A stretch of DNA of 64,000 bases, taken from the NCBI GenBank assembly GCA_017535315.1, contig JAFXUD010000059.1, forward strand, positions 1-64,000, read 5' to 3'. Origin of the DNA: Victivallales bacterium. Lineage in GTDB: Bacteria; Verrucomicrobiota; Lentisphaeria; Oligosphaerales; Oligosphaeraceae. A program made the translations under genes and the position numbers. Position 1 is the first letter of the stretch, and each line of letters begins with the position of its first letter. Below are positions 8,238 through 17,043 of the stretch, in pieces. The notes beneath the pieces are model-generated. The model searched no databases. It worked only from the letters and a program-made list of their open reading frames with translations, and was not told the DNA's origin.

Positions 8238-9554
8238 ATGTCAGAAGAACGCGATTATGAACAAAGTTTTGTGCCGCAGGAAAAAAGGCGTGGTTTTTGG
8301 GGGATGTTCGTGGTGATGCTTGGTTTCACCTTCTTCTCCTCCTCCATGTGGACAGGTGCCAACATCGGCGTCGGCTCCACCCTCTCCCAATTCTTCTGGG
8401 CGATGATGGCGGGCAATCTGATTCTGGGCATTTACACATCAATACTGGCCTACATGGCCTCCAAGACAGGGCTCTCTGTCCATCTGCTGGCGCGTCGTGC
8501 CTTCGGCAAATCGGGTTCCGCCCTTCCATCCGCCCTCTTGGCGATCACGCAGATTGGCTGGTTCGGTGTCGGCGTGGCGATGTTCGCATTCCCTGTGCTC
8601 CGCTACTGCGAGCAGAAGGGCTGCCACATCAACATCTGGCTTCTGGTCGTCATTGCAGGCATTCTGATGACCTCCTCCGCCTACTGGGGCATCAAGGCAC
8701 TGACCATTGTCTCCATCGTGGCGGTTCCCGCCATCGCCATTGGCGGCGGCTTCTCTGCAATCAAAGTCTTTGTGGACGACCCGAACGCCTGGGCGACGCT
8801 ACGTTCCTACATTCCAGCCGAGTCGAAGGCAATTCCCTTTGGCATGGCCGTCTCCATGACCATCGGCAATTTCATCTCAGGCGGCACCTGTACGCCTGAC
8901 TTCGTTCGCTTCGCCAAGAACACGAAGATAGCCGTCTCCACCACGGCTATCGCCTTCTTCATCGGCAACTCGCTGATGTTCATCTTCGGTGCCGTCGGCG
9001 CGATGTTCTTCAAAACAAATGACATCTCGGATGTCCTTGTCGCCCAAGGGCTTTTGATTCCTGGCATCATCGTGCTGGGACTGAACATCTGGACGACCAA
9101 CGACAACGCGCTCTATACCTCTGGCCTAGGCATTGCGAACATCACGGGCTTCCCGAAACGCTACATCGTATTGGTCAGTGGCCTCTTCGGCACAGTCTTC
9201 GCCATCACGCTCTACAACAACTTCTGCGGCTACCTGAGCTTGCTCAATAACTTCCTGCCCTCGATTGGCGCGATTCTGGCAGCCGACTTCTTCTTTGTCC
9301 GCAAGTGGTGGATCAAAGACGACTCCACGCCTGCCGCAGGTCTTCCCGCCATCTTCGCATGGCTGCTTGGCACGATGACCGCCATCTTCATCAAGAAGGG
9401 CTTCACCGCCATCAACGGCATGGCCATCGCCTTCTTCGCCTACCTGCTCCTTGTCAAAGTCTATCTTTTCCTCAACAAGTACTACCTCGTCCTGAAGTCC
9501 ATCAATGCCAACCTCAAAAAAATGAACTCCGCCGACACCAATGTCAAAAAATAG
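8238..9554 (+). CDS. NCS1-family nucleobase permease (cytosine permease CodB-like)
   Basis: 438 residues and about 12 membrane helices. The N-terminal FWGMFVVMLGFTFFSSSMWT and GANIGVGSTLSQFFWAMMAGN match the first two helices of NCS1 transporters, with the conserved start-of-helix glycine-rich break. SGGTCTPDFVRFAKN (helix 6 region) and LNIWTTNDNALYTSGLGIAN (helix 8, with the conserved N-D-N-x-L-Y) are typical of CodB and related purine/cytosine permeases. It would import a nucleobase or related ring compound with Na+ or H+. The start is ATG 8238 with GGAG six bases upstream; an earlier in-frame start would fall in the terminator hairpin. Substrate is inferred from family only. Confidence 0.9.
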   Translation: MSEERDYEQSFVPQEKRRGFWGMFVVMLGFTFFSSSMWTGANIGVGSTLSQFFWAMMAGNLILGIYTSILAYMASKTGLSVHLLARRAFGKSGSALPSALLAITQIGWFGVGVAMFAFPVLRYCEQKGCHINIWLLVVIAGILMTSSAYWGIKALTIVSIVAVPAIAIGGGFSAIKVFVDDPNAWATLRSYIPAESKAIPFGMAVSMTIGNFISGGTCTPDFVRFAKNTKIAVSTTAIAFFIGNSLMFIFGAVGAMFFKTNDISDVLVAQGLLIPGIIVLGLNIWTTNDNALYTSGLGIANITGFPKRYIVLVSGLFGTVFAITLYNNFCGYLSLLNNFLPSIGAILAADFFFVRKWWIKDDSTPAAGLPAIFAWLLGTMTAIFIKKGFTAINGMAIAFFAYLLLVKVYLFLNKYYLVLKSINANLKKMNSADTNVKK

Positions 9555-9622
9555 GAGAAATAATCGTTTCCCTGTTTTCTTTTTGGAAAATGCGATTACA
9601 TTAACAGGGTATCGTTGAAAAC

Positions 9623-9644
9623 GGAGCCAGATTAAACTGGCTCC
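9623..9644 (+). terminator. Hairpin after the permease gene
   Basis: GGAGCCAG (9623-9630) pairs perfectly with CTGGCTCC (9637-9644) across a 6-base loop. There is no T-run after it, so termination would be weak or factor-assisted, or the hairpin may protect the mRNA end. Confidence 0.45.
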
Positions 9645-9678
9645 CAACATCAGCACTTTTAACATAAGGAAACCACGA

Positions 9679-10737
9679 ATGGGCAAGAAAATCAGAATTG
9701 GTATCGTCGGCGCAGGAACCATCGGTTCCGTACACGCCGAAGCCTACAAGAAGGTCGCTGACGCGGAACTGGTCGGCCTTTGCGACATCCTTCCAGACAA
9801 ACTGAAGGAAAAAGCCGCCAAACACGGCGTCCCGAAAACCTACGCCACCCACCAGGAGATGCTGGCGGATCCCGAAATCGACGCCATCAGCGTCTGCGTC
9901 CCCAACTGCTCGCACGCCCCCATCGCCATCGACGCCCTCAACGCTGGCAAGCATGTCATGCTTGAGAAGCCCATGACGCTGAACGCCAACCTCGGGCGCG
10001 ATATTCTGAAGGCGCGTGATGCCTCTGGCAAAATCCTTCAGATGGGCATGGTCCGCCGCCAGTACCCTGAATCCCAGTTGATCCACAAGTACATCAACGA
10101 AGGCAAACTGGGCGACATCTACCAGATCAACATCAAGCTCATCCGTCGCCGCGGTATCCCTGGCCTGGGCGGTTGGTTCACCACGAAGGCAATGTCGGGC
10201 GGCGGCGCCCTCATCGACATCGCGGTCCACTTCCTCGACTTGGCCATGTGGTCGGCAAACCTCTGGAACCCAACCCGCGTCAGTGCCAAAACCTACTCCA
10301 AATTCGGTTCGCCGATGAAGTCCTACCACTACAACTCCATGTGGGCTGGCCCGCCGAACTACGATGGTACCTTCGACGTGGATGACTACGTGGCTGGCAT
10401 GGCACGCTTCGGCAAGGATGCCACGATGTCCTTCCAGGTTGCCTGGGCCTGCAACGCCAAGGAAGAGCAGACCATGGAAATCCTCGGCACCAAGGGCGGC
10501 ATCAAGTCTGGCGAAGGCGAACTTATCCTCCGCACCGAATTGGATGACAAGATCGTCGATATAAAGCCAATCTTCAACACGCAAAGCGACGGTTTCGCGA
10601 CCGAGCTGACCAAATTTGTCGCCGCCATCAACGGCGAGGGCGAAGTCCCCGCGACGGGCGAACAGGGCGTGATTGTGATGCAGCTTCTCGACGCCATCTA
10701 CAAGTCCAGCGAATTGGACCAGGAAGTCACCATCTAA
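9679..10737 (+). CDS. Gfo/Idh/MocA family oxidoreductase
   Basis: 352 residues. The N-terminal Rossmann fold opens with IRIGIVGAGTIGSVHAEAYK (GxGxxG-type NAD(P) motif). EKPMTLN near residue 95 is the conserved EKP motif that contacts the nicotinamide and carries the catalytic Lys. The central GGGALIDIAVHFLDLAMW has the D-x-x-x-H active-site element of the C-terminal domain. It would oxidise or reduce a sugar, inositol or sugar acid with NAD(P). AAGG precedes the start at a good distance. It is followed by its own intrinsic terminator, so it is transcribed without the next gene. The substrate is not predictable; the two other family members at 35637 and 36695 are clearly different proteins. 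Confidence 0.92.
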   Translation: MGKKIRIGIVGAGTIGSVHAEAYKKVADAELVGLCDILPDKLKEKAAKHGVPKTYATHQEMLADPEIDAISVCVPNCSHAPIAIDALNAGKHVMLEKPMTLNANLGRDILKARDASGKILQMGMVRRQYPESQLIHKYINEGKLGDIYQINIKLIRRRGIPGLGGWFTTKAMSGGGALIDIAVHFLDLAMWSANLWNPTRVSAKTYSKFGSPMKSYHYNSMWAGPPNYDGTFDVDDYVAGMARFGKDATMSFQVAWACNAKEEQTMEILGTKGGIKSGEGELILRTELDDKIVDIKPIFNTQSDGFATELTKFVAAINGEGEVPATGEQGVIVMQLLDAIYKSSELDQEVTI

Positions 10738-10765
10738 GTGCGTACTGACGTGCGCACATTTATCC

Positions 10766-10808
10766 AGGCTCTCCGTCGTGTTTTGACATGGCTGGGAGCC
10801 TGTTTTTT
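10766..10808 (+). terminator. Intrinsic terminator after the oxidoreductase gene
   Basis: AGGCTCTC (10766-10773) pairs with GGGAGCCT (10794-10801), one pair being G-T, followed by G and six T (10803-10808). Confidence 0.75.
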
Positions 10809-10850
10809 CCTGGTTCAGACAGTATGAGGTTAACAACAAGGAGGATACAA

Positions 10851-11810
10851 ATGAAGGCAGTGCTTATCAACAGTGACCGTAGTCTTCGCATAGGCGAGGT
10901 ACCCGAACCTGTGCGCGGCCCAAACGATGTTCTCATTGACATTCGCGCGGCAGGCGTAAACCGAGCAGATTTACTGCAGCGCGAAGGCAACTATCCTCCA
11001 CCTCCTGGATGGCCTGACTGGATGGGGCTTGAGGTCTCTGGTGTTGTCCTGGATGCTCCTGCTGAAGGCAGATGGAAAGTCGGGGACAAGGTGTGCGCAC
11101 TTCTGGGCGGAGGCGGCTATGCAGAACGCGTTGTTGTTCCCCAGGATATGGTCATCTCCATCCCTGAAGGTCTGGGTTTTGCAGACGCGGCAGCCCTGCC
11201 AGAGGTTTTTGCGACCGCCTTTCTGAATCTACGCTATGTGGCCGAGCTGAAGGCTGGCGAAACCCTGTTGATGCAGGCGGGAGCAAGCGGCCTTGGACTG
11301 GTTGTCATCCAGATGGCCAAGCTGTTTGGAGCCAAAGTGATGACGACAGTCGGCACCTTGGAGAAGGCTGACTTTGTCCGTAAACTGGGTGCCGATATCG
11401 TCATCAACCGCAACACGGATAAACTTGCGGTGGCAATGGCCAAAACTCCAGTCAATGTCGCCATTGACTGTGTTGGCGGCGATTTTCTCGGTGAATGCTT
11501 CGGTCTGATGGCCCGTGGTGGCCGCTGGGTGCTCATAGCAACCCTTGGCGGAACGGCAACAACCATTCCGCTTCGTGCTGTGCTTTCCAAAGGGCTACGC
11601 CTCATCGGCAGCACCTTGCGCAGCCGCACCAATGAGATGAAGGCAAAAATTCTCTCTGAGTTGGAGAAAGAAATCTGGCCTGCCATCACGGAAGGAAAAA
11701 TCCACCCCGTCATCCATGCGCGTTTCCCGCTCTCCGAGGCAGCCAAAGCACAGGATGTACTCTACCGCAAAGAAAACATCGGCAAGGTCATCCTTGAGAA
11801 GGATTTTTGA
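10851..11810 (+). CDS. Zinc-free NAD(P)H quinone oxidoreductase (PIG3/QOR-like MDR family)
   Basis: 319 residues from ATG 10851, preceded by a near-perfect AAGGAGG eight bases upstream. It belongs to the medium-chain dehydrogenase/reductase fold: AAGVNRADLLQREGNYPPPPGW is the quinone oxidoreductase N-terminal signature, and LMQAGASGLGLVVIQMAK is the NADPH-binding loop. The structural and catalytic zinc ligands of alcohol dehydrogenases are missing. The closest familiar type is human TP53I3/PIG3 and bacterial homologues, which reduce quinones with NADPH. The aldolase gene follows 9 bases after the stop, so they form an operon. The physiological role is uncertain. Confidence 0.9.
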   Translation: MKAVLINSDRSLRIGEVPEPVRGPNDVLIDIRAAGVNRADLLQREGNYPPPPGWPDWMGLEVSGVVLDAPAEGRWKVGDKVCALLGGGGYAERVVVPQDMVISIPEGLGFADAAALPEVFATAFLNLRYVAELKAGETLLMQAGASGLGLVVIQMAKLFGAKVMTTVGTLEKADFVRKLGADIVINRNTDKLAVAMAKTPVNVAIDCVGGDFLGECFGLMARGGRWVLIATLGGTATTIPLRAVLSKGLRLIGSTLRSRTNEMKAKILSELEKEIWPAITEGKIHPVIHARFPLSEAAKAQDVLYRKENIGKVILEKDF

Positions 11811-11819
11811 CACAGCACC

Positions 11820-12467
11820 ATGAAAACAGCCTTCAATGAACTTCTGACCAAATGTCCCATTGTTGCGATTCTGCGCGGCATCACAACAGCGGAGACACCT
11901 GCTGTCTGCGATGCCCTGTTCGAGAGCGGAATCCGTCTCCTTGAGATACCCCTGAACAGCCCTTCCCCATATGAGAGCATCGCAGCAGCTATCAAACACT
12001 GTGGAGAGCGACAGTTGGTCGGAGCGGGGACTGTTTTGACTCCAGATGAAGCCCGCAAGGTCAAGGAAGCTGGCGGCAAGTTCATCGTTTCGCCAAACAC
12101 CTCGCCAGAGACAATACGCGAAACGAAACGGCTCGGCATGGTCTCCATTCCTGGCTTCTTCACGGCAACAGAAGGTTTCAACGCCATTGCGGCAGGTGCC
12201 GACTATCTCAAACTCTTCCCTTCTGTGCTGGGACCTGGTTACATTAAGGATTTGAAAGCTGTCATCAAGACACCTATTCTGGCTGTCGGCGGCGTCAATG
12301 CCGCCAATGTTAAGGATTTTCTCAATGTGTGTGCTGGTGTCGGCATCGGAAGCGCCCTCTACAAGGCTGGCGACACACCCGAAAAAGTGGCGGAAAAAGC
12401 CAGGGAGTTTATCGCACTCATCAAGGAGGTAATTTCAAAACTCTCATCGAAATGCGCGTCGATATGA
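11820..12467 (+). CDS. 2-dehydro-3-deoxy-6-phosphogalactonate / KDPG aldolase
   Basis: 215 residues, class I aldolase of the Eda/DgoA family, a single TIM barrel. E42 (LLEIPLN) and the Schiff-base Lys K131 (ADYLKLFPS) are at the expected places, with R19-G20 in AILRGI. EIPLNSPSPYESI, GAGTVLTP and IVSPNTSPE resemble DgoA (KDPGal aldolase) more than enteric Eda, so 2-keto-3-deoxy-6-phosphogalactonate may be the better substrate. The products would be pyruvate and glyceraldehyde 3-phosphate. The final ~13 residues (EVISKLSSKCASI) are encoded by the left arm of a palindromic element (see 12425-12580), so the natural C-terminus may have been replaced. It is co-transcribed with the upstream quinone oxidoreductase. 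No matching kinase or dehydratase is adjacent. Confidence 0.88.
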   Translation: MKTAFNELLTKCPIVAILRGITTAETPAVCDALFESGIRLLEIPLNSPSPYESIAAAIKHCGERQLVGAGTVLTPDEARKVKEAGGKFIVSPNTSPETIRETKRLGMVSIPGFFTATEGFNAIAAGADYLKLFPSVLGPGYIKDLKAVIKTPILAVGGVNAANVKDFLNVCAGVGIGSALYKAGDTPEKVAEKAREFIALIKEVISKLSSKCASI

Positions 12468-12580
12468 ACACATCGGCGTCGGCAACGCCTCTCACCGCAC
12501 GAGTGTGCGGCCTCGAGCCGTTGCCTTAGCCACTGTGCCCATCTCTTAGCGCATTTCGCGCCAGTTTTGATATTACCTCC
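12425..12580. repeat. Nested palindromic element overlapping the aldolase 3' end
   Basis: GGAGGTAATTTCAAAACT (12425-12442) is matched, inverted and with one mismatch, at 12563-12580; a further CGAAATGCGC (12448-12457) is matched at 12549-12558. Inside, GGCAACG (12481-12487) pairs with CGTTGCC (12519-12525), and inside that CCGCAC (12495-12500) pairs with GTGCGG (12505-12510) around a GAGT loop. The ordered nesting suggests a small mobile palindromic element (MITE/REP-like) or a structured RNA. It covers the whole gap to the polymerase gene. Confidence 0.65.
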
Positions 12581-12612
12581 ACGGACTAAAATAATACAAT
12601 AGGGGGGTCATT

Positions 12613-14805
12613 ATGCTCAACCTCAATGACATTGTGCGCAACGATCTGGAACGCATTGTAGCCGTTGAACCAGAAAATGATGGAACGGCAACCCTTTTCA
12701 GACGAACAAACGAAGACAAAGTAGAGCGTTTGTCACTCCCCTTCAAGCCTTGGCTTCTGCTGGCAACGCCAACTCTGGCAGAACAGCTTTCTGGCTTGGA
12801 CGAACTGATCGCGCTCCCTGGAGACGGCATTTTTACCATCCGTGCAATCTTCCAAAACGCCAATGCCTATTACGAGGCCCTCAAGACATTGAAGAAGGTC
12901 ACGGGAAAGTCGCCCAGTGCCCCCAATGCCCCCTATCGGGTTTTCAGCGACCTTGCCCAGCAGTTCCTAAGCACCTATCCCGCAAGGCTCTTTGGAGGAA
13001 TGGCATTCGGCGAAATCAGGCGTATGCAACTGGACATCGAAACCCATGCCATCGGCGAAGAGCATTTCTCCGATCCGAAGCGTCCTGACGACGCCATCTT
13101 CCTTGTCTCCCTGAAGGATTCCACAGGCTGGGAAAAGTATATCGTCAGCGAGAACAACAATGAACTCCAACTGCTTCAGGAACTCATTGCCACCATCCAG
13201 GAACGCGACCCCGATGTCATTGAGGGACATAACATCTTCAACTTCGACCTAAACTACATCCTGACACGTTGCAAGATGCACAAGCTCCCATTCGCCATTG
13301 GGCGCGACGGTTCTCACCCCTCCCAACGGGAATCACGCTTTTCTGCAGGCGAAAAGATCATTCCCTTCACACGCTGCGATATCTACGGCAGACACGTCAT
13401 CGACACACTCCACCTCGTCAATCTTTACGACGTCAGCCATCGCGACATGGACAGCCACGGCTTGAAGGCCTCCGCAAAATACTTCAACGTCGCCTCGCCA
13501 GACCGTACTTACGTGGAGGGAAGCCAGATATCCGCCCTCTTCTTCAAAGATCCGCAGACCATCATCAAATATTGCATGGACGACGCCAGGGAAACGGACG
13601 CTATAAGCCGCATTCTCTCTCCCAGCTACTTCTACCAGACGCAGCTGGTGCCGCTAACCTACCAGAGTGTCATCACGCGTGGCAACGCGACGCGCATCGA
13701 CGCCCTGCTCTGCGCCGAATACCTGATGCGAAATGCTCCGCTCCCAGTCCCTGCCGCCCCCATTCCTCTGCAAGGCGCCCTGACCGCCAGCGATGAAGTC
13801 GGAGTATTCCACAATGTGTGGCATGTTGATGTGCGTAGCCTTTATCCATCCATCATCATCTCCAAGCAACTGACACCAGCCAGCGACAAAGAGGGCATAT
13901 TCCTTCGTCTGCTGACTGAACTGCGAAAGTTCCGACTTGCCGCCAAGGATGCCAGGAAAACAGCCCCACCAGAAAAGAAGGGGGAATACGACGCTCTCCA
14001 GAGCACTTTCAAAATCCTCATCAACTCCTTCTACGGCTATACGGCCTTCACCCAAGGAACCTTCAACGATTTCAACATGGCCTCCCTTATCACCGCCACA
14101 GGACGCGAAATCCTGTCGGGCATGCGCGATTTTCTTGTCAGCTCTGGCGCAACCGTCATTGAAATGGATACAGATGGCATCTATTTCACACCGTCTGCCA
14201 CCCAGCAGGACATGCAGGATATGGAGCAAAAGATTCAGGCGACGCTGCCTCCTGGCATTGAAATCGAATTGGATGCCTCTTACAAAGCGATGTTTGGATA
14301 CAAAAGCAAAAACTACGCACTGCTTCATAACGACGGCAAAATCACCATTGCAGGGGCAGCGCTTAAATCCAGAGGCGCGGAGCCTTACCAGAGACGCTTC
14401 ATCAGCCAGGCAATCACCCTGATGCTGAACGACAAGCTCTCAGAGGTGCGGCCCCTTTATGAAAAATATGTGGAAGACATTGAGAACCACAGACTTCCCA
14501 TATCAGACTTTGCGCAAAAGGAAAACCTCTCCACCTCTCCGCAGAACTATGCGGAAAAACTCAAAGAAGGCAAAACCAAGCGAAGCGCCGCATACGAGCT
14601 GGCACTAGCTTCGGGCAAGGAGTACAAAGTCGGCGATGCCGTGGAGTTCTATGTCACTGGCAACAAAAAGTCTGTTTCCGTGACGGACAACTCCTGTCTT
14701 CTGACAAACGCCCCCACTGATTCCCGCGATGAAAACCTCCCCTACTACATCTCAAAGCTTCAGCAGCTTTACAAAAAACTGACGGAATTTTCAACACTCT
14801 CCTGA
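12613..14805 (+). CDS. Family B DNA polymerase with 3'-5' exonuclease domain
   Basis: 730 residues. Exonuclease motifs: ExoI L-D141-I-E143 (LDIETH), ExoII VIEGHNIFNFDLNYI (203-217) and ExoIII Y320-CMD-D324. Polymerase motifs: A D406-VRSLYPS (406-413), B KILINSFYG (467-475) and C EMDTDG (517-522, with DTD at 519-521). All catalytic carboxylates are present, so the enzyme should be active. It is shorter than E. coli Pol II (783 aa). A Pol II-like role in translesion or repair synthesis is the obvious guess, but the neighbouring genes give no support. The start ATG lies after a GGGGG stretch (12602-12607). The right arm of the palindromic element lies just upstream and contains TTGATA, which could act as a -35 box. 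Confidence 0.92.
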   Translation: MLNLNDIVRNDLERIVAVEPENDGTATLFRRTNEDKVERLSLPFKPWLLLATPTLAEQLSGLDELIALPGDGIFTIRAIFQNANAYYEALKTLKKVTGKSPSAPNAPYRVFSDLAQQFLSTYPARLFGGMAFGEIRRMQLDIETHAIGEEHFSDPKRPDDAIFLVSLKDSTGWEKYIVSENNNELQLLQELIATIQERDPDVIEGHNIFNFDLNYILTRCKMHKLPFAIGRDGSHPSQRESRFSAGEKIIPFTRCDIYGRHVIDTLHLVNLYDVSHRDMDSHGLKASAKYFNVASPDRTYVEGSQISALFFKDPQTIIKYCMDDARETDAISRILSPSYFYQTQLVPLTYQSVITRGNATRIDALLCAEYLMRNAPLPVPAAPIPLQGALTASDEVGVFHNVWHVDVRSLYPSIIISKQLTPASDKEGIFLRLLTELRKFRLAAKDARKTAPPEKKGEYDALQSTFKILINSFYGYTAFTQGTFNDFNMASLITATGREILSGMRDFLVSSGATVIEMDTDGIYFTPSATQQDMQDMEQKIQATLPPGIEIELDASYKAMFGYKSKNYALLHNDGKITIAGAALKSRGAEPYQRRFISQAITLMLNDKLSEVRPLYEKYVEDIENHRLPISDFAQKENLSTSPQNYAEKLKEGKTKRSAAYELALASGKEYKVGDAVEFYVTGNKKSVSVTDNSCLLTNAPTDSRDENLPYYISKLQQLYKKLTEFSTLS

Positions 14806-14823
14806 AGACCGCTTCAGAGAATG

Positions 14824-15777
14824 TTATAGAGCACTCGTGATTTGTTCAAGGAAATCCCGCACGTACAAGTCAAGGTAGTTGTCGGCAATGGCCGATGCAT
14901 GGGGCAGCCGCCAGAGGTTCGGACATTTGACCAGCATGGACTGTGCGCTCAAGGGCTCTTCTGGAAACACATCAAGAAATGCGCCTGCAATTCTTCCAGC
15001 AGCAAGCGCGGAATAAAAAGACATCTGCTCAATGGCATTTCCACGCCCCACATTAATCACGTATGCACTGGGCTTCAACTGGTTGATGCAATGCCCGTTG
15101 AGAATCTGGTCCGTATCGGTGGTTCCAGGTAATGCCAGCACGACAAAATCCGCTGTTTTCAGATACTCAACCATTTCATCACTTCCAAACAGGCGATCGT
15201 TTTCGTCAAACCAGTCGGGGGCGGGCTTGGCGAGATTGCGTCTCATGCCGCTGATACGCACGCCAAAGGGCTTCAGCAGACGCCCTATCCAGCCGCCAAT
15301 GTGCCCAAGGCCAAGAATCACCACATGACTTCCCCGCAGGGGGCGCATCAGCCCCGCCAGTTCCTTTCGAGGCCAAGGCTCGCCCGCAAAGGTTGTCAGC
15401 GCAGGAGCAATGCCGCGTGCCAGGGCCAGTATCATGCCTACAACCGTCTCTCCGATGAGTTCCCCATGGAATTGCCCGTACATCAATGTCAAGCCAGGCG
15501 GTGGCACAATATGGAAATAGTCCCTGCCAGCCGCAGGGGTTGACAGCAATTTCAGCCTCGGAGCAAGGGGAAGCCAATCCTGCTGGAAACGCCATACCAT
15601 GCACGCATCTGCCTCTGCCAGCAAAGCCGTAAACTCCTCGTCGCTTTCACACATGCGCACAGTGCATGTGGGCATCGCAGCCTCAATCTGCTCCTTGTGG
15701 CGAGGCAGAAAGTTCCAGCAGGGAATCTCCGCATGACGGATATTCACGACGATATTGTTGATATTCTTCAATTCCAT
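14824..15777 (-). CDS. D-2-hydroxyacid dehydrogenase (glyoxylate/phosphoglycerate dehydrogenase-like)
   Basis: About 317 residues. The NAD-binding motif is GLGHIGGWIGRLLKPFGVRI. The substrate-domain signatures are VLALPGTTDTDQIL, INVGRGNAIE and LDVFPEEPLS, and the catalytic-base region is RLPHASAIADN (P-H), so the Arg, Glu and His triad of the family is present. It would reduce a 2-keto acid to a D-2-hydroxy acid with NAD(P)H. I prefer ATG 15777 (MELKNINNIV); an ATG at 15807 would add MFLKPFFDCN, but a TATATT box lies only about 10 bases before it, which would leave almost no leader. No clear Shine-Dalgarno is visible for either. It converges on the polymerase gene with 18 bases between stops. 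Confidence 0.85.
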   Translation of the reverse strand: MELKNINNIVVNIRHAEIPCWNFLPRHKEQIEAAMPTCTVRMCESDEEFTALLAEADACMVWRFQQDWLPLAPRLKLLSTPAAGRDYFHIVPPPGLTLMYGQFHGELIGETVVGMILALARGIAPALTTFAGEPWPRKELAGLMRPLRGSHVVILGLGHIGGWIGRLLKPFGVRISGMRRNLAKPAPDWFDENDRLFGSDEMVEYLKTADFVVLALPGTTDTDQILNGHCINQLKPSAYVINVGRGNAIEQMSFYSALAAGRIAGAFLDVFPEEPLSAQSMLVKCPNLWRLPHASAIADNYLDLYVRDFLEQITSAL

Positions 15778-15880
15778 ATTGCAATCAAAAAAAGGTTTCA
15801 AAAACATTACACATTAATATAGCGCATATTAGCCAAAAGTAAAAAACACCCATGCAAAAACGGTTTTGCAATAGCTTGGC

Positions 15881-15908
15881 TTGACAAGCGCTGAACCAAA
15901 GATATACT
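15881..15908 (+). promoter_or_regulatory. Candidate sigma-70 promoter for the DUF58 gene
   Basis: A perfect TTGACA (15881-15886), a 16-base spacer and TATACT (15903-15908). Transcription would start near 15915, leaving a 40-base leader to ATG 15955. Confidence 0.7.
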
Positions 15909-15954
15909 TTCAAATTGACACAAGTTTCCACCTCTAACCAGCTCAGCAACGTCC

Positions 15955-16806
15955 ATGAACACCCCCGCCATTTCCAAAGCCATCTCGCTTTCCAGCAGCC
16001 TAAAGATGGTTTCGCCAATTCATCTTTCTGGCTTCGAGGGAAAACGTCTTGGCAAACGGACGGGCAACGCCTTGGAGTTTGCCGAGTATCGCGACTACCA
16101 GCCAGGAGATGACATCAGGCGCCTGGACTGGGGTGTATTCGCACGAAAGGAACAACTTATGGTGCGGCAATTCAATGAAGAAGTTGACCCGCGTTGCGAC
16201 ATCATTCTGGATTGCTCGGCCTCCATGGTCGTTCCAGCGGAAAAGGCCGATTATGCCGTTGGTCTGGCTGCACTTTTGTCCCAGGCAGCCTCAAACGCGG
16301 GCTTTTCTTTCGCCCTCTGGTATGCAAATCAGACCTGGCGCAAAGAGGAGCAACCAGAACGTCCGCTTGAATGGTCCGACATCGCCTTCGATTCTCCTGC
16401 CAGCCCTGGAGAGACCATCTATTCCTTCTCGGGTAAAATGCATCAGCGCGGAATCAGGATTGTCATTTCCGACTTTTTGTGGCCCCATCCCCCTTCACGT
16501 TTTTTGAGGCGCATTTGTGATGGAGCACAGAAAAGCTGGTTGCTTCGCATGGACTTCCCTGTCCACCTCTCTCCGCAAAACCTGGGCATGGCCTCCATAA
16601 CGGATGCGGAGACAGGCGAAGCAAGGGAATGCGTGCTTGATGAGCAAATGATGAAACGATACAATCAACTCCGCAGCAACCACCTTGAGATGTGGAACCG
16701 CGAGGCGGCCCATGTTGGCGTGGATATTCTTGACCTCCCGTTAGATGCCCTCACCAAAGACCTCGCTACAACTCTTCTCATTCAAAACAATCTACTCACT
16801 ATCTGA
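15955..16806 (+). CDS. DUF58 domain protein (vWA-like)
   Basis: 283 residues. The DUF58 signature is clear: GNALEFAEYRDYQPGDDIRR followed by LDWGVFARKEQLMVRQF, then the vWA-like metal-site motif DIILDCSASM (D-x-S-x-S variant). DUF58 proteins normally work with a MoxR-type AAA+ ATPase and vWA membrane proteins, but none of these partners is encoded next to it here, so it stands alone behind its own promoter. It has no signal peptide and is cytoplasmic. The biological function of the family is poorly known; chaperone-like or metal-insertion roles are proposed. No ribosome binding site is visible upstream of the ATG. Confidence 0.9.
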   Translation: MNTPAISKAISLSSSLKMVSPIHLSGFEGKRLGKRTGNALEFAEYRDYQPGDDIRRLDWGVFARKEQLMVRQFNEEVDPRCDIILDCSASMVVPAEKADYAVGLAALLSQAASNAGFSFALWYANQTWRKEEQPERPLEWSDIAFDSPASPGETIYSFSGKMHQRGIRIVISDFLWPHPPSRFLRRICDGAQKSWLLRMDFPVHLSPQNLGMASITDAETGEARECVLDEQMMKRYNQLRSNHLEMWNREAAHVGVDILDLPLDALTKDLATTLLIQNNLLTI

Positions 16807-16878
16807 TTGAGATATTTGCAAATGGATTAGGATATTTGCAAAAAAAACACCATTTTCAAAAAAATTTGCCCATTCCGC

Positions 16879-16908
16879 TTGTTATTTATTGGTTTGAGAT
16901 TGTATATT
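16879..16908 (+). promoter_or_regulatory. Candidate promoter for the TIGR04073-type gene
   Basis: TTGTTA (16879-16884), an 18-base spacer and TATATT (16903-16908) in an AT-rich gap. This would give a leader of about 130 bases before ATG 17044. Confidence 0.5.
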
Positions 16909-17043
16909 ACTGGAAAGTCTCTTTTTGTATTAAAAAACAAGAAAATATAAAACAACAATCGCCACCTCTTTGGATTCATTTGAATCCATCCCCATGAATT
17001 GAATCCAAGAGGCGCTGGCTTTCACCAAGGAGCATTGATTGAA

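Noticed and set aside
9601-10839. 412-codon open frame on the minus strand
   Set aside because: It covers the clear Gfo/Idh/MocA gene in antisense and also spans a plus-strand terminator; the product has no recognisable features.
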